Shown here: positions 23,842 through 34,968 of the stretch, piece by piece
How positions within the stretch are numbered: position 1 is the stretch's first letter
How the letters are laid out: each line of letters begins with the position of its first letter
From: CAVVSD01 sp963757125
GTDB taxonomy: Bacteria; Actinomycetota; Thermoleophilia; Solirubrobacterales; Solirubrobacteraceae
DNA length: 64,000 nt
Reading direction: 5' to 3'
Assembly (NCBI GenBank): GCA_963757125.1
Contig: CAVWQP010000009.1
Location: 434,001-498,000 of the forward strand
Made by a program: the position numbers and the translations under genes
Notes under the pieces: model-generated
What the model was told of the DNA's origin: nothing
Database searches by the model: none
What the model saw: only the letters and a program-made list of their open reading frames with translations

Positions 23842-25998
23842 GTGGAGCTCGCCCCCTCACGCCCCAACGTCGAGCTGCGGGAGATCCGGCGCGAGCCGCA
23901 CGTCGTCTTCGCGTTCCCGTACCGCGCCGACCTCGTGGACGCGATGCGCGCGATCCCCGGGCGGCGGTTCGACTGGGACGACAAGGAGTGGTCGGTCCCG
24001 CAGCACGACACCGTCGCGCCCTACGTCGCCGACGTCCTCGCGCGCTGGCCCGAGCTCGTCGCCCACGACGACGTCCGCGCGTGGCTGCACGCGGTCCCGA
24101 CCCACTGGCTCGGGCGCGTCACGACCCGCCGCGCGGGCGCCACGGGCGAGTTCCTCGTCCGCACGCTCGCGGGCGACCTGCCGGAGGGCCTGGCCGCGCT
24201 CGCGCGCGAGGTCACCGACCGCGAGGCGACGCTGCCCTTCGCCGACGACGTCGCGGAGCTGCTCTCCGACCTGCGCGGCGCGCGCCTCGACCACGCGGCG
24301 GCGTCGTGCGCGCTGCGCCTGCGCGTGGGCCTCGAGCCGCCGCCGGCCGAGCTCGTCGTCGAGCACACGGTGGAGGAGGAGCGCCTGTCGCTCGAGGTGC
24401 TCTGGGACGAGGACACCGGCGAGGCGTTCTGCCGGCTGCCGGGGGTGGAGCGCCGCAGCCGCACGCTGCCGATCGACCCCTGGGCGCTCGAGCCGCTCGA
24501 GGAGTTCCTGCGGCTGCACGAGGTCGCGATCGCCGCGACCGCCCGGCCCGTCCTCGCCCGCATGCGCGCCGAGCACGACGAGGCGATCGAGGCGGTCCGC
24601 CGCTCGCGCTCCCGCAGCGCCGAGCCGCTGCCGCTGCGCCTGGGGGAGGGCGAGCTCGCCCCGTTCCAATGGGCCGGCGTGCGCTACCTGCTGGCGGCGC
24701 GGCGCGCCTTCCTGGCCGACGAGCCCGGCCTCGGCAAGACGGTGCAGGCGCTCGCGACGCTCGAGGCGGACGACGCGTTCCCCGCCATCGTGGTGTGCCC
24801 GGCGAGCCTGCGGCTGCTGTGGGAGCGCGAGGCGGCCCGCTGGCTGCCGCACCGCACGACCACGCTGCTGACCGGCCGCGGTCGGGTGCCGCCCGCCGCC
24901 GACATCACGATCCTGAGCTACGAGGCCGTCGCCGGCCAGCGCGAGCACCTCCTGCGGCGCCGTCCTCGCGGGCTCGTGCTCGACGAGTCGCACTACTGCA
25001 AGAACCCGCGGGCGAAGCGCACCCAGGCGGTCCGGCGGCTCGCCCACAGCCTCCCGCGCGACGCGCTGCGGCTCGCCCTGACCGGGACGCCGGTGACGAA
25101 CGGCGCGGCGGAGGTCGTCCCGCAGCTGCGCATCCTCGGGCGCCTGGAGGACTTCGGCAGCGGCGCGACGCTCACGAAGCGCTTCGCCGGGCCCGGGGAG
25201 GAGGAGCGGCTGCACTGGCACCTGCGCCGCACCTGCTTCGTGCGTCGCCGCAAGGCCGAGGTGCTGCCGCAGCTGCCCGCCAAGCGCCAGGTCGTCGTGC
25301 CGGTCGCCCTCGTCAACGAGGACGAGTACCGCCTCGCCGAGCGCGACGTCGTCGCGTGGCTGCGATCGCTGCCGCTCGACCTCCGCGAGCTCGACGCGCG
25401 GGTCGCCGCGACGCTGCGCGCGAAGCGCCTCGCGCAGCTCACCGCGCTCAAGCGGCTGGCCGCGAAGGGCAAGCTCGCGGCCGCTGCCGCCTGGATCGAG
25501 GACTTCCGGGAGTCCGGCGAGCCGCTCGTGGTGTTCGCGCACCACACCGAGGTGCAGGAGGAGCTGCTCGCCCGCTTCCCGGAGGCGGGGCACCTGCTCG
25601 GCCGCGACTCGCCCGCCGCGCGGGAGGAGACGGTGCGCAGGTTCCAGGACGGCACGGGCTCGGGGCTGCTCGTGTGCTCGACGCTCGCGGCCGGCCACGG
25701 GATCACGCTGACGCGGGCGTCGAACGTCGCGTTCCTCGAGCTGGAGTGGACGCCGGCGCAGCACGACCAGGCCGAGGACCGCTGCCACCGCATCGGCCAG
25801 CGCGACGCGGTCACCGCGTGGTACCTGCTCGCGGCCGGGACGATCGACGAGCAGATCGCCGAGCTGCTGCACAGCAAGCGCCGCATCGTGGAGGCCGTGA
25901 CGGACGGTCATCGCCGCGAGGGCGGCGGCCTCGTGGACGCCGTCGCCGCCGCGCTGCGCGACGAAGCGCCGCGGCGCCATCTGCGTCCAGTCGCGTAG
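23842..25998 (+). CDS. SNF2-family ATPase/helicase, SMARCAL1-like
   Basis: The protein has 718 residues. Residues ~15-75 (VVFAFPYRADLVDAMRAIPG, then RFDWDDKEWSVP) resemble the HARP-like substrate-recognition module of SMARCAL1. The ATPase core shows motif I DEPGLGKT (~293-300), motif II DESHYCKN (~380-387), motif III LTGTPV, and motifs V-VI with STLAAGHGITL and EDRCHRIGQ (~643-651). This matches annealing helicases/DNA translocases rather than the HepA/RapA type. GTG 23842 lies 6 nt after TACCGT with no Shine-Dalgarno sequence. No methylase, nuclease or other defence gene is adjacent, so a repair or replication-fork role is more likely than phage defence. Confidence 0.85.
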   Translation: MELAPSRPNVELREIRREPHVVFAFPYRADLVDAMRAIPGRRFDWDDKEWSVPQHDTVAPYVADVLARWPELVAHDDVRAWLHAVPTHWLGRVTTRRAGATGEFLVRTLAGDLPEGLAALAREVTDREATLPFADDVAELLSDLRGARLDHAAASCALRLRVGLEPPPAELVVEHTVEEERLSLEVLWDEDTGEAFCRLPGVERRSRTLPIDPWALEPLEEFLRLHEVAIAATARPVLARMRAEHDEAIEAVRRSRSRSAEPLPLRLGEGELAPFQWAGVRYLLAARRAFLADEPGLGKTVQALATLEADDAFPAIVVCPASLRLLWEREAARWLPHRTTTLLTGRGRVPPAADITILSYEAVAGQREHLLRRRPRGLVLDESHYCKNPRAKRTQAVRRLAHSLPRDALRLALTGTPVTNGAAEVVPQLRILGRLEDFGSGATLTKRFAGPGEEERLHWHLRRTCFVRRRKAEVLPQLPAKRQVVVPVALVNEDEYRLAERDVVAWLRSLPLDLRELDARVAATLRAKRLAQLTALKRLAAKGKLAAAAAWIEDFRESGEPLVVFAHHTEVQEELLARFPEAGHLLGRDSPAAREETVRRFQDGTGSGLLVCSTLAAGHGITLTRASNVAFLELEWTPAQHDQAEDRCHRIGQRDAVTAWYLLAAGTIDEQIAELLHSKRRIVEAVTDGHRREGGGLVDAVAAALRDEAPRRHLRPVA

Positions 25999-26041
25999 AC
26001 CCTTCCTCAATCCGGCCCGGCCGGACGTCGACACATGGACG

Positions 26042-27776
26042 GTGAGACCGGGCCACGCCACCGGCCGCCTGCTCGTGGGCCTGGCAGCAGCGCTCGTCGC
26101 CGCGGCGGCGTCGCTCTCGGGCGTCCTCGGACCGCTGGAGGACGCGAGCGTCGACACCCGCTTCGGGCTGCGCGACACGCCGCCGGTCACCGACATCGTC
26201 GTCGTCGGGATCGACGACCGCTCGATCGCGCAGCTCGGCGAGTGGCCCTTCCGCCGCAGCCGCCATGCGCGCGCCGTGGATCGCCTCCGGCAGGCGGGCG
26301 CCCGCGCGATCGTCTACGACGTCCAGTTCACCGAGCCGTCGCCGCGGCCCGCCGACGACCTCGCGCTCTACGACGCGATCGGCCGCGCCGGCGGCGCGAC
26401 GCTCGCCACGAGCACGAGCGACGACCAGGGCCGCACGAGCGTCCTCGGCGGCGATGATCTGCTGGCCGAGATCGACAGCCGCGCCGCCGCGGCGAACTTC
26501 TCGACCGACCGCGGCAACGTCATCCGCCACTACCCGGCGCGCATCAAGCGGCTGGACAGCGTCGCGGTCGTCGCCGCCCGGCGTGCCACCGGCAGGGCGC
26601 TGCCCGCGTCGGCCTTCGACGGCGGCGACGCGTGGATCGACTTCCGCGGCGGCCCGGGGACGTTCCCGACCGTGTCGTTCGCCGACCTCGTCGCCGGCCG
26701 CGTGCCGCGCGCGCAGCTGCGCGGCAAGGTCGTCGATCATCGGCTCGACCGCCCCGAGCCTGCAGGACCGGCATCCGACCGCGACGAGCGGCGACGAGAC
26801 GATGGCGGGCCCCGAGGTCCAGGCGAACGCGATCTGGACCGCCATGCACGGCAACCCGCTCCGCGACGCGCCTCCCGCGCTCGCGCTGCTCGCGATCGCG
26901 CTGCTGGGCCTCGCCGTGCCGCTGCTGAGCCTCGTCGCGCGGCCGGCGCTCACGATCGCGGGCGCGCTGCTCCTGGCGGCGATCACCGCGCTGGCGGCGC
27001 AGCTCGCGTTCGACCACGGCGTCGTCGTGGCGGTCGTCGGGCCGCTGGTGGCGCTCGCGCTCGGCACGCTGGGAACCGTCCTCGCCGGCTACGCGCTCGA
27101 GGCCCGCCGGCGCCGCCAGGCGGCGGCCTACGGGCGGATGCTGGAGCACGAGGTCGCGGCGCGCACGGTGGAGCTGCGCCAGACCCAGCTCGAGGTGCTC
27201 GAGCGCCTCAGCCTCGCCGCCGAGCAGCGCGACAGCGACACCGGCGAGCACCTCAGGCGCATGAGCCGGCTGTGCGGCAGGCTCGCGCGGGCGGTCGGCC
27301 TGGGGGAGGCCGAGGCCGAGCGCATCGAGCAGGCGAGCCTGCTGCACGACGTGGGCAAGATCGGCGTGCCCGACGAGATCCTCCACAAGCCGGGCGCCCT
27401 CACCCCCGAGGAACAGGCCGCGATGCGCCGCCACACGACGATCGGCGCCGATCTCCTGGCGGGATCGTCCTCGCCGCTGCTGCGGATCGCCGAGAGCATC
27501 GCGCGCACGCACCACGAGCGCTGGGACGGCACGGGGTACCCCCTCGGCCTGGCGGGTGAGGACATCCCGCTGGCGGGCCGGATCGCCTCGATCTGCGACG
27601 TGTTCGACGCGCTGACGACCGAGCGGCCCTACAAGGCGGCCTGGACGTTCGAGGCGGCGCTCGCGCACATCGACGCGGGGCGGGGCACGCACTTCGACCC
27701 CGACCTCGCCGGCACGTTCATCGCGCTCGTCTCCGACGACCGACCGGCTTCCGGCGAGTTGGCGCATGCGGCCTAG
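26042..27776 (+). pseudogene. CHASE2 sensor with HD-GYP cyclic-di-GMP phosphodiesterase, one frameshift
   Basis: Domain order: TM helix 1 (LLVGLAAALVAAAASLSGVL), extracytoplasmic CHASE2 domain (DIVVVGIDDRSIAQLGEWPF; DVQFTEPSPRPADD), three TM helices (26865-27120), a short coiled linker, then an HD-GYP domain. That domain has intact HDVGKIGVPDEIL and HHERWDGTGYP motifs, so it should hydrolyse c-di-GMP. The frame shifts by +1 at ~26735. Reading GTCGTC(G)ATCATC without the bracketed G joins GKVV to IIGSTAPSLQDRHP, the usual CHASE2 ending. Otherwise nothing is lost, so a sequencing error is likely. GTG 26042 starts the protein; the signal sensed is unknown. Confidence 0.82.
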
Positions 27777-27814
27777 GTCAGGCGTCCGGGCGGCTCTTCA
27801 GCGTCTCCGCCCGG

Positions 27815-28819
27815 ATGTCGATGCAACGGGACGTGACCAAGTCGATCCGCCTCATCGCACCCGTCCTCGCCGTCCTCGCCCTCTGGCCGACCTCCGTCGC
27901 GTTCGCGGACGGGCCGCCGATCGTGACGACGAACGCCACCACCGCGATCAACGACACCACGGCCCAGCTCAACGGCTACGTCGACGCGAACGGCAAGGAC
28001 GCCACGGTCACCTTCGACTACGGCACCACGACCGCCTACGGCATGACGTCGTCGACAGGCGTCGTCAAGGGCGACAAGCGTGCCCTCGTGTACCACCCGG
28101 CGACCGGTCTGACGCCTGGCACCGTCTACCACGTGCGCCTCCGTGCGACGAACGCGAAGGGCGCGACCGCGGGGATCGACCAGACGTTCACCACGACCGG
28201 AACTGCGCCCGGTGCGCCGGCGCCCGCCTCGGCCGCCCCCGCGCCGACGCTCCCCGGCACGCCCGCGCCGACGGTGCTGACGCCCACGACCCCCGAGCCC
28301 GTGCAGGGCGAGTCGGTCGTCGTCGCGCCGACGCGCGGCACGGTCCTCGTCAAGGCCCCCGGCGCCGGCTTCGTGCCGCTGACCGCGGGCGGCTCGGTCC
28401 CCGTCGGCAGCGTCGTCGACACCCGCGCGGGCGCGATCACGCTGACGAGCTCCGTCGGGGCGACCACGCAGACGGGCTCCTTCCGGGGCGGCATGTTCGA
28501 GGTCCGCCAAGCCGCGTCCGGCAACGGCATGACCGACATCGTCATGCGCGGCAGCGACTTCTCGGTCTGCAAGCGCGCCCGCACGGCCGCCGCGGGCAAG
28601 AAGGCGCCGACCCGCCGCCTCTGGAGCACGGACTCCGGCGGCCGGTTCCGCACGCACGGCCGCAACAGCGTCGCCACCGTGCGCGGCACCGCGTGGGTCA
28701 CCACGGAGACCTGCGCCGGAACCCGCACGACGGTCACCCAGGGCGCCGTCTCGGTCCGCGACCTGCACCGTCGGAAGACGGTCCTCGTGCGCGCCGGCGG
28801 GAGCTACCTGGCGCGGTGA
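27815..28819 (+). CDS. Secreted protein with FN3-like and FecR-like domains
   Basis: The product has 334 residues. The signal peptide is SIRLIAPVLAVLALWPTSVAFA with cleavage near AFA-DG. An FN3-like domain follows (~34-128: TTAINDTTAQLNGYVDANG, TPGTVYHVRLRATNAKG), then a Pro/Ala/Thr linker and a FecR-like region (GGSVPVGSVVDTRAGAITLT; VRGTAWVTTETCAGTRTTV). From memory, this arrangement is frequent in Solirubrobacterales, where many copies occur per genome. The function is unknown; an extracellular or wall-associated role is likely. ATG 27815, ATG 27821 and a later GTG are all possible starts. It follows the CHASE2-HD-GYP gene by 38 bp on the same strand. Confidence 0.75.
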   Translation: MSMQRDVTKSIRLIAPVLAVLALWPTSVAFADGPPIVTTNATTAINDTTAQLNGYVDANGKDATVTFDYGTTTAYGMTSSTGVVKGDKRALVYHPATGLTPGTVYHVRLRATNAKGATAGIDQTFTTTGTAPGAPAPASAAPAPTLPGTPAPTVLTPTTPEPVQGESVVVAPTRGTVLVKAPGAGFVPLTAGGSVPVGSVVDTRAGAITLTSSVGATTQTGSFRGGMFEVRQAASGNGMTDIVMRGSDFSVCKRARTAAAGKKAPTRRLWSTDSGGRFRTHGRNSVATVRGTAWVTTETCAGTRTTVTQGAVSVRDLHRRKTVLVRAGGSYLAR

Positions 28820-28858
28820 CGTCGGCCCATCGCGCCGTCGGGGGGTAGTTTCCGGCGC

Positions 28859-29884
28859 ATGGAGATGAGACAACTCGGCCGCACCGGCGTGTCGGTCAGC
28901 CCGCTGTGCCTCGGCGCGATGATGTTCGGCGCGATCGGCAACACCGACCACGACGACTCGATCCGCATCATCCACCGGGCGCTCGATGCCGGGATCAACT
29001 TCATCGACACGGCCGACGTGTACTCGCAGGGCGAGTCTGAGGAGATCGTGGGCAAGGCCCTGAAGGGCCGCCGCGACGACGTCGTCCTGGCCACGAAGGT
29101 CCACGGCCCGATGGGGGACGACCCCAACCACCAGGGCAACTCGCGCCGCTGGATCATCCAGGAGGTCGAGAACAGCCTGCGACGCCTGCAGACCGACCGG
29201 ATCGACCTCTACCAGATCCACCGCCCGCGACCGGAGATCGACATCGACGAGACGCTCGGCGCGCTGAGCGACCTCGTGCACCAGGGCAAGGTCATGAACA
29301 TCGGCTGCTCGACGTTCCAGGGCTCCCAGATCGTCGAGGCGCACTGGTGCTCGGAGCGGCGCGGCCACGTGCACTTCAAGACCGAGCAGCCGCCGTACTC
29401 GATCCTCGTCCGCGGCATCGAGAGCGAGGTGCTCCCGGTCTGCGAGCGCTACGGCATGGGGGTCATCCCCTGGAGCCCCCTGGCGGGCGGCTACCTGTCG
29501 GGACGCTGGCGCCGGGGCGGTGAGCAGCTGTCGAGCAAGCGCATCGGCATCCTTCCCAAGCTCTTCGACCCGAACCTGCCGGAGAACCAGCGCAAGCTGG
29601 AGGCGGTCTACGCGCTGACCGACCTGGCCGACGAGGCCGGGCTGTCGCTCATCGAGCTGGCCCTCGCGTTCGTCATCCGCCACCCCGCCGTGACCGCGGC
29701 GATCATCGGCCCGCGGACGATGGAGCACCTCGAGTCGCAGCTGACGGCCGTCGACGTGACGCTGACCGACGACGTCCTCGACCGCATCGACGAGATCGTC
29801 CCGCCCGGCCTGAACATCAACCCCGACGACGGCGGCTGGCCGCAGAACCCGTGGCTGCAGCCGGGAGCGCGGCGCCGGCCGTAG
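28859..29884 (+). CDS. Aldo/keto reductase
   Basis: This TIM-barrel NADPH-dependent reductase is 341 residues long with the complete AKR tetrad: Asp and Tyr in NFIDTADVYSQGESE, Lys in VVLATKVHGPMG, His in DLYQIHRPRP. The C-terminal cofactor loop is IIGPRTMEHLESQL. It resembles the YghZ/'AKR7-14-like' bacterial group that reduces aldehydes and ketones. ATG 28859 lies 7 nt after TAGTTT (28846-28851), another leaderless-looking start. No operon partner is evident: the HDOD gene follows 58 bp later. Confidence 0.92.
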   Translation: MEMRQLGRTGVSVSPLCLGAMMFGAIGNTDHDDSIRIIHRALDAGINFIDTADVYSQGESEEIVGKALKGRRDDVVLATKVHGPMGDDPNHQGNSRRWIIQEVENSLRRLQTDRIDLYQIHRPRPEIDIDETLGALSDLVHQGKVMNIGCSTFQGSQIVEAHWCSERRGHVHFKTEQPPYSILVRGIESEVLPVCERYGMGVIPWSPLAGGYLSGRWRRGGEQLSSKRIGILPKLFDPNLPENQRKLEAVYALTDLADEAGLSLIELALAFVIRHPAVTAAIIGPRTMEHLESQLTAVDVTLTDDVLDRIDEIVPPGLNINPDDGGWPQNPWLQPGARRRP

Positions 29885-29942
29885 ACGCTCGTACGACGGC
29901 GAGCGGCTGCGCGTCAAGCAGGCCTCCGGGCCCTCCGATGGG

Positions 29943-31336
29943 GTGGGGGCCATGGAGGCTCTTCTCACAATCGCGACGGACTGCGGTGCCTGGCGTGACG
30001 CCATCGACCCTCGGGTCGAGGCGCGCCTGAACGGTGCCATCGACGCGCTGGCCGAGTTCCCCGTCTTCGACGGGACCGTCCTGCGGATCCTGGGTCTGTG
30101 CGACGACCCCGACGCCTCGACCGCGGAGATCGTCGCGGCGATCGAGCACGACGCGAGCTTCGCCGTCAACCTCCTGCACTACGCGAACTCGGCGGCGCTG
30201 GCGCGCCCCGTCCGCGCGAAGAGCATCCGCCAGGCGGTCATGCTCGTCGGCCGGCGCACGCTGCGCCGTCTCAGCCTCGAGGCCGCCACGTACCGCTTCC
30301 TGGAGCGCGCCCCCGGCAACGGCGGCGCGGTCCGCGGGCAGATGCACATCCACGCGATCGCGGTGGCCGTCGCCGCCGCCGCGGCGGCCGACGCCGGCCG
30401 CGTGCACGGCGAGGGCGCGCACGTCGCCGGTCTCCTGCACGACGTGGGCAAGCTCGTCCTGCCGCTCGCGTTCGGCGAGGACGTCATCGACGAGATCTCC
30501 GAGCAGCATCCCGCCGGCCCGTCGCGGGTCCAGCTCGAGCGTGCCCGGCTCGGCATCGACCACGCCATGGCCGGCGCGCTGCTGGCCGAGCGCTGGGGCC
30601 TGCCCCCGGAGGTCACCGAGGCGATCGCGCTGCACCACGGCGGCCCGAACGGCCTCGTCGTGCCGTCGCGCGAGGCCGCGTGCGTCCAGGTCGCCAACTC
30701 CGTGGCCGACCTGCTCGTCGGCGCCGAGATCGACCCGGACCTGCTCGACCTGGCGATGGACGGGATCGGCCTGACGAGCTCCGCGCTCGACTCGCTGGCG
30801 CTGCACGCCGGCGCCCCGCTGCGGGCGATGGCGACGACCGGCGTCGACGAGCGCGTCGACAAGGTCGCGGACGCCTCGCGCGTCGACGACCTCACGGGCC
30901 TCGCGACCCGCCGCCAGTGGGTCTCCACCGTGCACGCGCACCTCACGCACATCGGCATCGGCTCGGTCGTGCTGGTCGCCGTCGACGGCCTCGCCCACGT
31001 CACGCGGACCCAGGGCTACAACGCCGCGAACCTGCTGCTCACCGAGGTCGCCCGTCTCGCCTCGCGCCACGGTGAGGCCGGCCGCGTCGGCGGCGTGCTG
31101 CTCGGCGTCTGGCTCGACGCGGGTCGCGCCGAGGCCGAGATCGTCGCGCGGCGGATCGCCGACGAGGTCGCCCAGTCGCTCGCCGAGGACGGCTCGCCGC
31201 CGATCGACCTCGCGTTCGGTGTCGCCTCGTCCCCCGACGACGGCACCGACTTCGCGGGGCTGCTCGACGTCGCCGAGCACGAGCTGGCGCGGGCGCGCCA
31301 CGGCGCCGAGGCGCCGGCCCGCACGCTGCGCGCGGC

Positions 31337-31340
<4 letters not shown>
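29943..31340 (+). CDS. HDOD-domain signalling protein with degenerate GGDEF-like C-terminal domain
   Basis: The product has ~465 residues (GTG 29943; ATG 29952 is an equally good start). Residues ~25-230 form an HDOD domain (IEHDASFAVNLLHYANSAAL; AGLLHDVGKLVLPLAF; WGLPPEVTEAIALHH). Residues ~310-455 have the layout of a diguanylate cyclase (DDLTGLATRRQW; VLVAVDGLAHVTRTQGYNAAN; ASSPDDGTDFAGLLDVAEHEL). The signature loop, however, reads RVGGVLLGVWL instead of GG[D/E]EF, so it cannot be a normal cyclase and may bind nucleotide or protein. HDOD proteins take part in c-di-GMP-linked and stress signalling. The stop shares a CTAG tetramer with the convergent recQ stop. Confidence 0.82.
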
Positions 31341-32995
<1,655 letters not shown>

Positions 32996-33023
32996 CCCCG
33001 CTGCGACCTATCCTCGATGGTGG

Positions 33024-34907
33024 ATGGCGACGACGGCGTCACGGACCGCGGAGGATCGCAAGGAACGGCTGTCACAGCAGCGCCGGACGCTTCCCGACGG
33101 CCCCGGGGTCTACCTCTTCCGGGACGCGAAGGGCCGCGTGATCTACGTCGGCAAGGCGAAGTCGATCCGCAGCCGCGTCACGTCGCACTTCTCCAGCAGC
33201 CGCCGCGAGATGGTCAGCGAGATCGACCACATCGAGTTCGTCCTCGTCTCCAGCGAGGCGGAGGCGCTGCTGGCCGAGCAGAACTTCATCAAGCAGTACA
33301 AGCCGCGCTTCAACGTCCGGCTGCGCGACGACAAGTCCTATCCGTTCATCGCCATCTCGATGGACGAGGAGTACCCCCGCGTCTACTTCACGCGCGAGCG
33401 TCATCGCCGCGACCGCCTGTACTTCGGTCCGTACTCCAACGCCAAGCGCGTCCGCAACACGCTCGACCTCCTCGGGAAGATCTTCCTGTTCCGATCGTGT
33501 ACGGGCGTCGAGCCCGGCCGGCGCAGCGGCTCGCCCTGCCTGGACTACTTCATCAAGCGCTGCGGCGCGCCCTGCGTGGGCTACGTGTCGCCCGAGGAGT
33601 ACCGGGCCTCGATCGACGAGGTCATCGCCTTCCTCCAGGGCCGCTACCGCGAGATCGAGCGCGATCTCGAGCAGCGCATGAAGGCGGCGGCGGCCGAGCA
33701 GGAGTTCGAGCAGGCCGCGCTCGAGCGCAACCGGCTGCGCGCCGTCCGGTCGCTCCTCGAGCGCCAGCGCGTCGCCAACGAGTCGGTCGGCACGCTCGAC
33801 GCCGTCGCCATCGCCGTGGCCGGCACGGACGCGAACGCCCAGGTCTTCCAGGTCCGCGACGGCGTGCTGAGCGACCGCCAGTCCTTCTACCTCTCCAACG
33901 ACGCGGCGCGGGAGATCGGCGACGTCGCCCAGGAGTTCCTCCTGCAGTACTACGCGGGCGCCATCTCGATCCCGCCGCAGGTGATCGTCCAGGGCGAGGT
34001 CGAGGACCTCGACGCGCTCGGCGAGCTGCTGAGCGAGCGCCGCGGCGGCCGCGTGGAGGTCCGCGCGGCGGAGCGGGGGGACAAGCGCCGCATCCTGGAT
34101 CTGGCGGAGCGCAACGCGCGCCTGGCGATGGACACGGAGCGCCTGAAGGTCGAGCGCCGTCACCAGCAGCGCGTCGAGGCGCTCGACGCGCTCCAGGTCG
34201 AGCTGGCGCTCGACGTCCTGCCGATCCGCATCGAGTGCTTCGACATCTCGAACCTCATGGGGACGAACACGGTCGCGAGCATGGTCGTGTTCGAGGGCGG
34301 CGCTCCGAAGAAGGCCGACTACCGCCGCTTCAACATCCGCGGCGGGACCGAGGGCGTGCCGGACGACTTCGCGGCCATGGAGGAGGTGCTGTCGCGGCGC
34401 TACGCCCAGTGGGAGCGCCAGCAGGACCTGTCCCCGCACGACCCCAAGCGCAACGAGTCCTTCGCGACGCTGCCGAGCCTCATCGTCATCGACGGCGGGC
34501 CCGGCCAGCTCGCGGCGGGCCTGCGCGCGCTCGAGCCGTGGCGCGCGAGGGGCGTCGCCATCGTCTCGCTGGCCAAGCGGCTCGAGGAGGTCTACCGGCC
34601 GGGCGTCCGCGAGCCGCTGCGCATGCCGCACGACACGCCGGCGCTGCAGCTCCTGCAGCGGGTCCGCGACGAGGCGCACCGCTTCGCGATCACGCACCAC
34701 CGCACGCGGCGCGACAAGGAGATGACGCAGTCGCTGCTGGACGAGCTCCCCGGGATCGGGCCCGCGCGCAAGCGGGCGCTGCTGCAGCGCTTCGGCTCGC
34801 CCGAGGGCGTCGCCGAGGCGACCAGGGAGCAGCTCGAGGCCGTGCCGGGCGTGCCGGCGAAGCTCGCCCGTGACGTCTACGCGATCCTGCACCGGACCGG
34901 CGAGTAG
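33024..34907 (+). CDS. uvrC: UvrABC excinuclease subunit C
   Basis: The protein has 627 residues, full length for UvrC. The N-terminal GIY-YIG nuclease is GPGVYLFRDAKGRVIYVGKA with RSRVTSHF. A UVR (UvrB-binding) segment lies around residues 205-240. The central RNase H-like nuclease includes IECFDISNLMGTNTVASMV and VIDGGPGQL. Tandem helix-hairpin-helix motifs close the protein (LPGIGPARKRALLQRFGS; LEAVPGVPAKLARDVYAIL). It makes the dual incisions of nucleotide excision repair. ATG 33024 is chosen because TATCCT (33009-33014) lies 9 nt upstream in a leaderless arrangement; the longer open frame upstream lies inside recQ. It is followed by rapZ. Confidence 0.95.
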   Translation: MATTASRTAEDRKERLSQQRRTLPDGPGVYLFRDAKGRVIYVGKAKSIRSRVTSHFSSSRREMVSEIDHIEFVLVSSEAEALLAEQNFIKQYKPRFNVRLRDDKSYPFIAISMDEEYPRVYFTRERHRRDRLYFGPYSNAKRVRNTLDLLGKIFLFRSCTGVEPGRRSGSPCLDYFIKRCGAPCVGYVSPEEYRASIDEVIAFLQGRYREIERDLEQRMKAAAAEQEFEQAALERNRLRAVRSLLERQRVANESVGTLDAVAIAVAGTDANAQVFQVRDGVLSDRQSFYLSNDAAREIGDVAQEFLLQYYAGAISIPPQVIVQGEVEDLDALGELLSERRGGRVEVRAAERGDKRRILDLAERNARLAMDTERLKVERRHQQRVEALDALQVELALDVLPIRIECFDISNLMGTNTVASMVVFEGGAPKKADYRRFNIRGGTEGVPDDFAAMEEVLSRRYAQWERQQDLSPHDPKRNESFATLPSLIVIDGGPGQLAAGLRALEPWRARGVAIVSLAKRLEEVYRPGVREPLRMPHDTPALQLLQRVRDEAHRFAITHHRTRRDKEMTQSLLDELPGIGPARKRALLQRFGSPEGVAEATREQLEAVPGVPAKLARDVYAILHRTGE

Positions 34908-34968
34908 TTAGACGCATGTGAAGACCCGTCGCGAACGCCGGTGCGACAGGTAGCCTGAGGCACACGAT

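Noticed and set aside
23842..25998. Part of a phage defence system (DISARM- or BREX-like SNF2 helicase)
   Set aside because: There are no methylase, nuclease, phospholipase D or other defence genes nearby, and the flanking genes are housekeeping or signalling.
23857..26196. Open frame of 779 codons on the minus strand
   Set aside because: It is antisense to the SNF2 gene, which has all helicase motifs; the minus frame has no recognisable domain.
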